Below are positions 1 through 6,448 of a stretch of 9,997 nucleotides of DNA, piece by piece. The notes beneath the pieces are model-generated. The model was given only the letters and a program-made list of their open reading frames with translations. It was not told where the DNA came from and ran no database searches. The stretch comes from Clostridia bacterium. GTDB lineage: Bacteria > Bacillota > Clostridia > Oscillospirales > Acutalibacteraceae. The DNA lies in contig JAFYJR010000030.1 of assembly GCA_017538005.1 (NCBI GenBank), positions 1-9,997 of the forward strand, given 5' to 3'. Position numbers and translations under genes: made by a program. How positions within the stretch are numbered: position 1 is the stretch's first letter; each line of letters starts with the position of its first letter.

Positions 1-27
1 CTGCTCTACCAACTGAGCTACAGAACC
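1..27 (-). tRNA. tRNA, 5' part only (identity unassigned)
   Basis: The reverse strand reads as the start of a tRNA. A 7-base acceptor strand GGTTCTG is followed by T8 A9, a D stem GCTC/GAGC and a D loop AGTTGGTA, ending at about tRNA position 27 where the window stops. The anticodon lies outside the window, so the amino acid cannot be read. The D arm and the A26-G27 that follow resemble Phe or Thr tRNAs of Firmicutes, and either would suit a position after Val and Asp; that is inference only. It starts 15 bases downstream of the tRNA-Asp CCA end, so it probably belongs to the same transcript. Confidence 0.85.
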
Positions 28-42
28 ATACCATAAAAAAAA

Positions 43-119
43 TGGCGACCCGGAACGGGCTCGAACCGTCGACCTCTAGCGTGACAGGCTAGCGTTCTAA
101 CCAGCTGAACTACCGGGCC
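43..119 (-). tRNA. tRNA-Asp (anticodon GTC)
   Basis: This is a complete 77-base cloverleaf on the minus strand, including an encoded CCA (bases 45-43). The acceptor pairs GGCCCGG with CCGGGTC (one G-U) and carries discriminator G73, as expected for Asp. The anticodon stem is CTAGC/GCTAG around loop CTGTCAC, with anticodon GTC at bases 85-83. The T arm has the GTTCGAGCC pattern. It sits 23 bases after tRNA-Val and reads aspartate codons GAC and GAT. Confidence 0.97.
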
Positions 120-142
120 ATTTTCCCTCGCCATTTTAAGGG

Positions 143-218
143 TGGTGGGAACAACAGGGCTCGAACCTGTGACCCTCTGCTTGTAAGGCAGATGCTCTCC
201 CAGCTGAGCTATGCTCCC
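143..218 (-). tRNA. tRNA-Val (anticodon TAC)
   Basis: This is a complete 76-base tRNA on the minus strand with encoded CCA. The acceptor GGGAGCA pairs with TGTTCCC (one G-U), and the discriminator is A73. The anticodon loop CTTACAA carries TAC at bases 185-183, which reads valine GUA and, by wobble, other GUN codons. The D arm GCTCAGCTGGGAGAGC and T arm GGTTCGAGCC are canonical. It is the first gene after the promoter at 250-278 and is followed by tRNA-Asp and a third tRNA, forming a tRNA operon. Confidence 0.97.
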
Positions 219-228
219 GCACCAATTA

Positions 229-242
229 CCGCGTATCCGCGG
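229..242 (-). other. GC hairpin in the tRNA operon leader
   Basis: The minus strand reads CCGCGGATACGCGG, a 5-bp stem CCGCG/CGCGG with loop GATA. With the -10 box at 250-255, transcription should start near base 243, so this stem would sit at the extreme 5' end of the tRNA precursor, about 10 bases before mature tRNA-Val. It could protect the leader or guide its processing; there is no direct evidence for either. Confidence 0.45.
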
Positions 243-249
243 CTTGTAT

Positions 250-278
250 AATATACAACAATAATATAGATATGTCAA
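250..278 (-). promoter_or_regulatory. Sigma-70/SigA-type promoter of the tRNA operon
   Basis: On the minus strand a perfect -35 hexamer TTGACA (278-273) is followed by a 17-base spacer and the -10 hexamer TATATT (255-250, 5 of 6 matches). The predicted start is close to base 243, 25 bases ahead of tRNA-Val. This is the best promoter in the window, as expected for a stable-RNA operon. The -10 lies inside the perfect palindrome TTGTATAATATACAA (244-258). The whole element sits in the 78-base AT-rich gap between hslO and tRNA-Val. No clear hslO terminator precedes it. Confidence 0.8.
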
Positions 279-296
279 GCAATTTTTGACAATTTT

Positions 297-1178
297 TTAA
301 GCCTTTGAGGACCTGATAATTTGCTCGATATCAGCCCTTGTGAAAGTGTATTTTTTGTCGCAGAAATGGCAGCAGACTTCGGTCTCCTCATCCTCTAAAA
401 GATTGTTCAGTTCTTCTGCTCCCATGCTGATCAAAGCCTTCTCCACGCGCTGCTTTGAACAGGTGCATTTGTAGGTGGTTTCGGACTCATCGAGGAGCTC
501 AAGTTCGAACTCCGGAAGGACTTTTCGGCAGATCTCTTCGGGGGTGAGACCGTCGGTGAGCATGGTCGTGACGGCCGGAATATCGAGGAGGCCTTTCTCG
601 ACCTTGTCGATGGTCTCATCCGTGGCCGTGGGCAAAAGCTGAATGATGAAGCCGCCCGCGGCGATTATGTCCTCGGTTTGCGGAGCGCAAAGGACGCCGA
701 GGGCGCAGACCGAAGGCAGTTGCTCCGAAACCGCGAAATAGTTGGTTATGTCTTCGGCGATTTCGCCGGAGACTATCGGTGTCTGTCCAATGTACGGTTC
801 CTTGAGTCCCAGGTCCTTCATGACCGTGAGGCTTCCGCTTTTGCCCACTGCGCCGGCGACATCGAGCTTGCCTCTGCCGTTTAAAGGTAAAGAAACGCGT
901 GGGTCACTTATATACCCACGCACATTTCCTTCAAAGTCTGATACGGCAATTACGGCGCCGGCCGGTCCGTCACCGTTAAGGCGCAGGGTAACGGAGTTAT
1001 CCTCGCCCTTTAAGGTGGCTCCCATAAGTGACGCTGCGGTGAGCAGGCGTCCGAGCGCGGCCGAACATACATTGGTTGTATTGTGGATTCTGTGGGCCTC
1101 AGCGACGATATCTGTCGAATCGGTTGCGATGACCGTCAGGTCACCTGCCACAGAGATCAGTCTTACAACCTTGCTCAT
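297..1178 (-). CDS. hslO: Hsp33 redox-regulated chaperonin
   Basis: This encodes a 293-residue cytosolic holdase of the Hsp33 family, close to the usual length of about 290. In this family the reduced protein is inactive and holds zinc. Peroxide plus unfolding heat oxidises the zinc cysteines and exposes a client-binding surface. The zinc centre is visible at the C terminus: C238-x-C240 (CTC) and C270-x-x-C273 (CHFC), separated by 29 residues as the family requires, with an extra cysteine at 269. The N-terminal part has family stretches such as the GDGPAGAV region (residues 69-76) and the GYISDP region (89-93). The ATG overlaps the yerC stop by 4 bases (ATGA), so translation is probably coupled to yerC. 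The gene is the last coding sequence before the tRNA operon. Confidence 0.97.
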   Translation of the reverse strand: MSKVVRLISVAGDLTVIATDSTDIVAEAHRIHNTTNVCSAALGRLLTAASLMGATLKGEDNSVTLRLNGDGPAGAVIAVSDFEGNVRGYISDPRVSLPLNGRGKLDVAGAVGKSGSLTVMKDLGLKEPYIGQTPIVSGEIAEDITNYFAVSEQLPSVCALGVLCAPQTEDIIAAGGFIIQLLPTATDETIDKVEKGLLDIPAVTTMLTDGLTPEEICRKVLPEFELELLDESETTYKCTCSKQRVEKALISMGAEELNNLLEDEETEVCCHFCDKKYTFTRADIEQIIRSSKA

Positions 1179-1480
1179 TTTTTCTTTGCCTTCTTGTCGA
1201 GTCTTTCAAATATATCGTCATAGCCGCCCGCTCCGAAACTGAGAGAACGGTTAACACGTGAAATGGTTGCTGTCGACGCTCCTGTCTTTGCGACTATATC
1301 GGAATAGACGCACTTCTGGGTGAGCATCTTTGCAACAACAAGACGCTGTGAAAGTGACTTGAGTTCGTTTACGGTGCAGAGATCCTCAAAGAATTTTGAG
1401 ACCTCTTCCTTGTCCTTAAGTTCAAGTACAGCATCATAAAGGAAATTGATGTTTTCGTCGTTTACGCCTCTTATGGCCAT
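1175..1480 (-). CDS. YerC/YecD family TrpR-like DNA-binding protein
   Basis: This is a 101-residue protein of the Trp-repressor superfamily (YerC/YecD type). Helical residues about 19-53 include the family pattern FFEDLCTVNELKSLSQR, and a helix-turn-helix lies at about 59-80, with the recognition helix in ASTATISRVNRSL. The C terminus is lysine-rich. The start chosen is the ATG at 1480, because GGAGG (bases 1493-1489) lies 8 bases ahead of it. A GTG nine bases further upstream overlaps that ribosome binding site and is not a credible start. The family is common in Firmicutes, but its effector and targets are poorly known; tryptophan regulation should not be assumed. The gene follows a symmetric repeat that may be its own operator and overlaps hslO by 4 bases. 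A role in autoregulating the yerC-hslO pair is inference. Confidence 0.88.
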   Translation of the reverse strand: MAIRGVNDENINFLYDAVLELKDKEEVSKFFEDLCTVNELKSLSQRLVVAKMLTQKCVYSDIVAKTGASTATISRVNRSLSFGAGGYDDIFERLDKKAKKK

Positions 1481-1488
1481 GAACAACA

Positions 1489-1493
1489 CCTCC
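1489..1493 (-). promoter_or_regulatory. Ribosome binding site fixing the yerC start
   Basis: The minus strand reads GGAGG, eight bases before the ATG at 1480. It decides between that ATG and the GTG at 1489-1487, which overlaps this site. Confidence 0.8.
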
Positions 1494-1494
1494 G

Positions 1495-1542
1495 CTTTAA
1501 CACTTTAACACGAGATTATCACGGAGTAAAGTGTTAAAGTGT
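1495..1542 (-). promoter_or_regulatory. Symmetric double repeat, candidate operator/promoter ahead of yerC
   Basis: Two tandem copies of TAAAGTGT (1527-1534, 1535-1542) face two tandem copies of CTTTAACA (1495-1502, 1503-1510). Together they contain a perfect 12-bp inverted repeat, ACACTTTAACAC (1500-1511) and GTGTTAAAGTGT (1531-1542), with 19 bases between the arms. On the minus strand a -10-like GATAAT (1520-1515) lies between the arms, but the expected -35 position has no good hexamer (TACACT at a 17-base spacer). No T tract follows on the minus strand, so it does not look like a terminator. The likeliest reading is an operator around a weak promoter for yerC-hslO. YerC is the obvious candidate ligand, unproven. 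Confidence 0.55.
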
Positions 1543-1565
1543 ATAACCTTTGGGTTGTTTTTTAG

Positions 1566-2153
1566 CTATTTTGACAATGTGGCCTCTTCTATCAGGGCTT
1601 TTATCTCTTCTGTACCCTCGCCTTTTACCGATGAGAAGGGCACAACTGCCGTTGGCCGGTAGTCTTTAAGCAGGTTGTTATGCATCTCAAGATTCTGTGC
1701 ATATTCAGTCTTGTTGAGCTTGTCGGACTTTGTCAGCGCGACAATAAACGGTGTCTCTGTCTGATGAAGGAAGTCAAGCATCATAAGGTCATCCTGTGTG
1801 GGTTTATGACGCATGTCAACGAGCTGGACAACAAGCCGTATGTCCCTGTCAGACTGGAAATATTGCTCAATCATCTTTCCCCAGCGGTTGCGCTCGTCGA
1901 AGCCGTGCTTGGCGTAGCCGTAGCCGGGAAGATCAACCAGGCGGGCAGTGTCTGCCTTATAGAAATTGATTGTTACGGTCTTGCCGGGCTGTGAGCTAAC
2001 CCTGGCGAGATTTTTTCTGTTCAGTATTTTATTGAGAAGTGATGACTTGCCTACATTGGAACGGCCCGAGAAAACTATCTCGGGCATCGTACACTTCGGG
2101 AGCTGTTCGTAAGTACCGGCGGACAGCTCATAGTCGACTTTGTTGAAATTCAT
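1566..2153 (-). CDS. engB: Ribosome biogenesis GTP-binding protein EngB/YsxC/YihA
   Basis: This is a 195-residue TRAFAC-class GTPase of the EngB family, which acts late in assembly of the 50S ribosomal subunit and is essential in several bacteria. All G motifs are visible: G1 GRSNVGKS at residues 30-37, the switch-I threonine in the QPGKT stretch near 55-59, G3 DLPGYG at 74-79, G4 TKSD at 141-144 and G5 SS at 174-175. Length matches the family. Its ATG overlaps the lon stop codon by 4 bases (ATGA), indicating translational coupling. Placement after lon is the usual Firmicutes arrangement. An 85-base gap separates its TAG stop from yerC. Confidence 0.97.
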   Translation of the reverse strand: MNFNKVDYELSAGTYEQLPKCTMPEIVFSGRSNVGKSSLLNKILNRKNLARVSSQPGKTVTINFYKADTARLVDLPGYGYAKHGFDERNRWGKMIEQYFQSDRDIRLVVQLVDMRHKPTQDDLMMLDFLHQTETPFIVALTKSDKLNKTEYAQNLEMHNNLLKDYRPTAVVPFSSVKGEGTEEIKALIEEATLSK

Positions 2154-4471
2154 AAGAGAGCCACCTTGAATACTTCGTCAAGCTTTGTTACGGGTATGAA
2201 TGTTATGTTCTTCTTTACAACATCAACTACATCGTCAAGATCAGGTACATTTTCCTTCGGAATTATGACAGTTGTTATGCCTGCTTTGTACGCAGCCATA
2301 GTCTTCTCCCTCAGGCCGCCTATGGGCATGACATTTCCCGTAAGGCTTATCTCACCTGTCATGGCGACGTGGCCTTTTACTTTCCGGCCGGTCAGCGCGG
2401 AGAGAAGCGATGTGGCCATCGTCACACCCGCTGACGGTCCGTCCTTGGGCACGGCGCCTTCAGGGACATGGATGTGGATGTCGTTTTCTTTATAGAAGTC
2501 AGGCGCTATGCCGTATTTCTTGGTGTTTGCCCTGAGGAAACTTACAGCCGCCTTCGCGGATTCCTTCATTACATCGCCGAGGGAACCGGTGAGTTCGACA
2601 TTTCCCTTGCCGGGCATCACCGCGGTTTCAACCTTGAGCATCTCGCCGCCGACTGCGGTCCAGGCGAGACCGTTGACGACGCCGACTTCATCCTTGAGTT
2701 TTATCTTCTCCTTGTACTTGGGAGCGCCGAGGATGGCTTTCAGGTCCTTCGCGGTTACAGTCTTTGAGTAGTTCTTATCCGAGACTATCTCAAGAGCCGT
2801 TTTTCTGCAGATGTTGTTAATTTCACGCTCAAGATTTCGCACTCCCGCCTCTCTTGTGTATGAGGCGATGAGTTCGTTGATCGCCGAATCTGCGATCTTC
2901 AGCTGCTTTTTGTCGATACCGTGTTTGGCCAGTGCCTTGGGCACCAGATGCCTCTTGGCAATGTGGAATTTCTCCTCAGCAGTGTAGCTGTAAAGGTCTA
3001 TTACTTCCATCCTGTCCAGAAGAGGGGCAGGAATGTTGCCTTTATCGTTCGCTGTTGTAATGAAAAGGACGTTTGAAAGGTCAAACGGGATTTCTATAAA
3101 GTGGTCCACGAAAGCCTTGTTCTGCTCGGGGTCCAGTACCTCAAGCATGGCTGACGCAGGGTCGCCTTTTATGTCCGCAGCGAGCTTGTCTATCTCATCA
3201 AAGAGGATGAGCGGATTGCGTGTACCGGCATCCGCTATCGCGGCCATGACGCGGCCGGGCATGGAACCTATGTAGGTTCTGCGGTGGCCGCGAATCTCGG
3301 CTTCATCGTGGATACCGCCGAGCGATACGCGAGCGTAGCTGCGTCCCATAGCATCGGCAAGGGACTTGGCTATTGAGGTCTTGCCCACGCCCGGAGGGCC
3401 CGCAAGACAGATTATCTGTCCCTTGACATCAGGGTTGAGTCTTCTTACCGCGAGAAGTTCTATAATGCGGTCCTTTACGGCGGTAAGGCCGTAGTGGTCC
3501 GCGTCGAGGACCTTTCTCGCGTGCTTGAGATCCAGCTTATCCTTGGTCTCATTGTCCCAAGGGAGGTTAAGTACCGTATCAAGGTAGTTCCTGGAAACTG
3601 TCGCTTCCGCGGGAGAGCCGTTGCCCATCTTCTGAAGACGCGAACACTCCTTTAAAAGCTTATCCCTTGATTTTGAGCTTATATGTTCAATGGAATTGAT
3701 TTTCTGTCTGTACTCCTCTATCTCGTCGGCGGAGTCGGTGCCGTCGAGTTCCTCGGAGAGCGCCCTTATCTGCTCACGAAGATAATACTCACGCTGGTTG
3801 TCGTCAACCGCCTGTTCAACCTTCGCGGCGATTTTATCCTCAAGTTCCATCATCTGGATTTCAGAGGTCAGCGTCTCACACATCTTCTCCAGACGCGTTA
3901 TCGGGTGCATCTCATCGAGTATCTTCTGCTTCTCCGTAAACGGAATTGAGATTACCGAGGCAATGTAGTCGGCAATTGCGCCGGGCTTGTCGTCGGCAAT
4001 TACTCTCAGCATGACATCCGGAGACATACGGGGAGTGTAGCGGGAGTACTCGTCAAAGATTTCATGTGTCTTCCTTACGAGAGCTTCCGCGTATTCCCTG
4101 CGGTTTTTGGCATAGCCTTTTTCGAGCTTTCTCTCCACAAGCGCGTAGAGACATTTGTCGTCCTCAACACCGCGTTTTACGGTGGCGCGACAAATGCCTT
4201 CCACTATTACTCTTATGCTGTTTGATTCGGGGATGCCTATTATCTGGCGGACTTTGGCAAGTACGCCCATCTTGTAGAGTTCCGAAAAACTCGGATCTTC
4301 AGCTGCGGCATCCTTCTGGGTGATGAGGAATACATCGTCACCCGTGTCCATTGCCTCGCGTACCGCGTTTATGGACTTTTCCCTTCCCGCGTCAAAGTGA
4401 AGCACCATGCCGGGGAAAACGACAAGTCCGCGCAGAGCGACGGTAGGGACAAGTTGCATGTTTTCGTCCAT
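2150..4471 (-). CDS. lon: ATP-dependent endopeptidase Lon (LonA type)
   Basis: This is a 773-residue soluble AAA+ serine protease that unfolds and degrades damaged and selected regulatory proteins as a hexamer. The N-terminal substrate-binding domain spans about residues 7-200, followed by a coiled helical region rich in charged residues (about 205-290). The AAA+ module has Walker A GPPGVGKT at 358-365 and Walker B LILFDEIDK at 421-429 (D425, E426). The C-terminal protease domain has the catalytic dyad S680 (in PKDGPSAG) and K723 (in GGLREKT), 43 residues apart as in Escherichia coli Lon. No transmembrane segment is present, so this is LonA rather than LonB. The start at 4471 has a modest AAAGG site and lies 9 bases after clpX. 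A further ATG at codon 5 has no better site. Confidence 0.98.
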   Translation of the reverse strand: MDENMQLVPTVALRGLVVFPGMVLHFDAGREKSINAVREAMDTGDDVFLITQKDAAAEDPSFSELYKMGVLAKVRQIIGIPESNSIRVIVEGICRATVKRGVEDDKCLYALVERKLEKGYAKNRREYAEALVRKTHEIFDEYSRYTPRMSPDVMLRVIADDKPGAIADYIASVISIPFTEKQKILDEMHPITRLEKMCETLTSEIQMMELEDKIAAKVEQAVDDNQREYYLREQIRALSEELDGTDSADEIEEYRQKINSIEHISSKSRDKLLKECSRLQKMGNGSPAEATVSRNYLDTVLNLPWDNETKDKLDLKHARKVLDADHYGLTAVKDRIIELLAVRRLNPDVKGQIICLAGPPGVGKTSIAKSLADAMGRSYARVSLGGIHDEAEIRGHRRTYIGSMPGRVMAAIADAGTRNPLILFDEIDKLAADIKGDPASAMLEVLDPEQNKAFVDHFIEIPFDLSNVLFITTANDKGNIPAPLLDRMEVIDLYSYTAEEKFHIAKRHLVPKALAKHGIDKKQLKIADSAINELIASYTREAGVRNLEREINNICRKTALEIVSDKNYSKTVTAKDLKAILGAPKYKEKIKLKDEVGVVNGLAWTAVGGEMLKVETAVMPGKGNVELTGSLGDVMKESAKAAVSFLRANTKKYGIAPDFYKENDIHIHVPEGAVPKDGPSAGVTMATSLLSALTGRKVKGHVAMTGEISLTGNVMPIGGLREKTMAAYKAGITTVIIPKENVPDLDDVVDVVKKNITFIPVTKLDEVFKVALL

Positions 4472-4480
4472 ATAAAACCT

Positions 4481-5782
4481 TTATGCGCGCTTTCTTGATT
4501 TGGTGTCAGAGCCCTTTATGAGAAGAGGCTCCGGCGCTTTCTTGTTGGCGTTGCGGATGACCTTCGGTTCCTCTTTTCCCTCGACACAGTCTTTTGTGAT
4601 TACGATCTTTTCAATATGAGTGTCTGAAGGAGAAGTGAACATAACCGGCTGGAGAATCTTTTCCATTACGCCGCGGAGTCCGCGGGCACCGGTCTTCTTT
4701 TCAAGTGTCTGCTTTGCCATAGCGACAAGCGCGTCATCTTCAAATTCTATTTCCACGCCGTCCATCTTGAAGAGCTCCTGATACTGCTTTAAAAGCGAGT
4801 TTTTCGGCTCTTTCAGGATACGGATAAGCGCTTCCTCATCAAGATCCGTAAGGGCAGTTATTACCGGAATACGGCCCACTATCTCAGGGATGAGACCGAA
4901 TTTTACGAGATCCTGAGGAATAACCAGGGACATGGCCTCGGAGAGATCCATCTCCTTCTTTGTCTTTATCTCGGCGCCAAAGCCCATTGAGCCCTGGCCT
5001 ATACGCTTCTCAACAATTTTCTCTATGCCGTCAAAGGCGCCGCCGCAGATGAAAAGGATATCCTTGGTATTTACCTGGATAAACTCCTGCTGCGGGTGCT
5101 TTCTGCCGCCCTGGGGAGGTACATTTGAGACAGTACCTTCAAGAATTTTAAGAAGCGCCTGCTGAACGCCCTCGCCCGATACATCACGGGTGATGGAGGC
5201 GTTCTCGGATTTTCTGCCTATCTTGTCGATTTCATCGACGTAGATAATGCCGCGTTCAGCGCGCTCGACATCATAGTCTGCGGCCTGGATGAGGCGAAGG
5301 AGGATATTCTCAACATCCTCACCGACATAGCCGGCCTCGGTTAATGTCGTGGCGTCGGCAATGGCAAAAGGCACGTCGAGCATACGCGCGAGCGTCTGCG
5401 CAAGCAGTGTCTTGCCGACGCCCGTCGGGCCGAGCAGCAAAACATTGCTCTTCTGAAGTTCCACGCCGACTTCGTCGCCGTAGAAGATGCGCTTATAGTG
5501 ATTGTAAACGGCAACGGAGAGCGCAATCTTTGCGTCGTCCTGTCCGATTACATACTCGTCCAGGACTTTCTTTATCTCCTCAGGCTTGGGCAAAGGCTTG
5601 CCCGTTGCCGGAAGCTGCGCCTTGTGTCTCGGCGCGTCATCATCGACGAGAGCGTCCGCGCAGAGGCTGACGCATTCGTCGCAGATATATACGCCGGGAC
5701 CCGCTATAAGCTTGTATACCTCATCCTGCGTGCGTCCGCAGAACGCGCAGTGTATCTGTTTCGGGTCGTTAATTTTTGCCAC
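4481..5782 (-). CDS. clpX: ATP-dependent Clp protease ATP-binding subunit ClpX
   Basis: This is a 433-residue AAA+ unfoldase that recognises tagged or native substrates and threads them into ClpP. The N-terminal zinc-binding domain has C12, C15, C34 and C37. The AAA+ core shows Walker A GPTGVGKT (118-125), the GYVG pore loop (151-154), Walker B with D183-E184, the RKH pore motif (227-229), the arginine finger in VGR (R304) and sensor 2 in GARGLR (365-370). The ClpP-docking loop reads MGF (266-268) where Escherichia coli has IGF. A basic tail of about 25 residues ends the protein. The start is GTG at 5782-5780, preceded by AAGGGGT about 9 bases away; no ATG gives the conserved MAKxND start. 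It lies 13 bases after clpP. Confidence 0.98.
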   Translation of the reverse strand: MAKINDPKQIHCAFCGRTQDEVYKLIAGPGVYICDECVSLCADALVDDDAPRHKAQLPATGKPLPKPEEIKKVLDEYVIGQDDAKIALSVAVYNHYKRIFYGDEVGVELQKSNVLLLGPTGVGKTLLAQTLARMLDVPFAIADATTLTEAGYVGEDVENILLRLIQAADYDVERAERGIIYVDEIDKIGRKSENASITRDVSGEGVQQALLKILEGTVSNVPPQGGRKHPQQEFIQVNTKDILFICGGAFDGIEKIVEKRIGQGSMGFGAEIKTKKEMDLSEAMSLVIPQDLVKFGLIPEIVGRIPVITALTDLDEEALIRILKEPKNSLLKQYQELFKMDGVEIEFEDDALVAMAKQTLEKKTGARGLRGVMEKILQPVMFTSPSDTHIEKIVITKDCVEGKEEPKVIRNANKKAPEPLLIKGSDTKSRKRA

Positions 5783-5795
5783 AGGGCAACACCCC

Positions 5796-6389
5796 TTATC
5801 TCTTAGAAATAACCTTGTCTATGAGGCCGTACTCAAGGGCCTCTTCAGCGGTCATATAGTTGTCACGCTCGGTGTCAAGAGCGACCTGCTCTATGGACTT
5901 GCCGGTGTTCTCGGCAAGGATTCTGTTGAGCTTTTCGCGTGTCTTGATGATGTTGTCGGCAACGATTTTGATCTCTGTCGCCTGACCGGTTACACCGTGA
6001 TCACCGCCGATGAGCGGCTGATGAATGAGTATCTCTGAATTCGGAAGAGCGAAACGCTTGCCCTTGGCGCCTGCGGAGAGCAGGAACGCGCCCATGGAAG
6101 CTGCCATACCGACGCAGATGGTTGATACATCGCACTTGATGTAATTCATGGTGTCGTAGATGGCAAAACCGGAAGAAATGGATCCGCCGGGGCTGTTAAT
6201 GTAAAGGCTGATGTCCTTCTCGGCGTCCTGGCTCTCAAGGTAGAGAAGCTGTGCCACAACGAGGCTCGCTGTCTGATCGTTTACCTGGTCGGACAAAACA
6301 ATGATGCGGTCCTCAAGAAGGCGTGAGAAGATGTCGTACTGACGCTCGCCTCTGTTGGTCTGTTCAATAACATAAGGTACTAATGCCAT
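5796..6389 (-). CDS. clpP: ATP-dependent Clp protease proteolytic subunit ClpP
   Basis: This is a 197-residue serine peptidase that forms the two-ring, 14-subunit degradation chamber capped by ClpX. The catalytic triad is intact: S98 (in GMAASMGAF), H123 (in LIHQPL) and D172 (in LDTERD), the same numbering as Bacillus subtilis ClpP. The oxyanion-side SPGGS stretch is at 66-70. Length and N terminus (MALVPYVIEQTNRGER) are typical, with no long propeptide. A strong AGGAGG lies about 7 bases ahead of the ATG. It sits between tig and clpX, the common clostridial order, and so is probably made together with its partner ClpX. No CtsR-type heptad repeat was found upstream. Confidence 0.98.
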   Translation of the reverse strand: MALVPYVIEQTNRGERQYDIFSRLLEDRIIVLSDQVNDQTASLVVAQLLYLESQDAEKDISLYINSPGGSISSGFAIYDTMNYIKCDVSTICVGMAASMGAFLLSAGAKGKRFALPNSEILIHQPLIGGDHGVTGQATEIKIVADNIIKTREKLNRILAENTGKSIEQVALDTERDNYMTAEEALEYGLIDKVISKR

Positions 6390-6412
6390 GACTTTACCTC
6401 CTGTAAATAATC

Positions 6413-6440
6413 GGCGACGAGAGGCGTTGCCCCCGTCGCC
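6413..6440 (-). other. GC-rich hairpin between tig and clpP
   Basis: On the minus strand GGCGACG pairs with CGTCGCC. Inside, GGGGC pairs with GCCTC (one G-U) across a single bulged T, closing on the 3-base loop AAC. The inner pairing works in the minus-strand RNA but breaks on the plus strand, which supports a function in this transcript. It is followed by GATTATTTAC rather than a run of T, so it is at most a weak terminator. It may be a processing or stability element that sets clpP levels relative to tig. Confidence 0.6.
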
Positions 6441-6448
6441 TTCAATAA

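Noticed and set aside
742..1242. Plus-strand open frame of 166 codons
   Set aside because: It lies antisense to hslO and yerC, has no family-like protein sequence and no credible start context; it is a shadow of real genes.
1481..1489. Upstream GTG start for yerC
   Set aside because: It overlaps the GGAGG site itself; the ATG at 1480 has ideal spacing from that site.
1495..1542. Intrinsic terminator or HrcA (CIRCE) site
   Set aside because: The stem is AT-rich with a 19-base loop and no T run follows on the minus strand. The half-site resembles CIRCE only partly, and the spacing between TTAACACTT and AAGTGTTAA is 23, not the 9 bases CIRCE requires.
1545..1565. Plus-strand hairpin AACC/GGTT followed by a T run, like a small terminator
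   Set aside because: The stem is only 4 bp and no plus-strand gene exists to be terminated; the T run is simply the complement of the A-rich stretch after engB.
6390..6448. CtsR heat-shock operator ahead of clpP
   Set aside because: I looked for the GGTCAAA heptad repeats in this gap and in the gap ahead of tig and did not find them.
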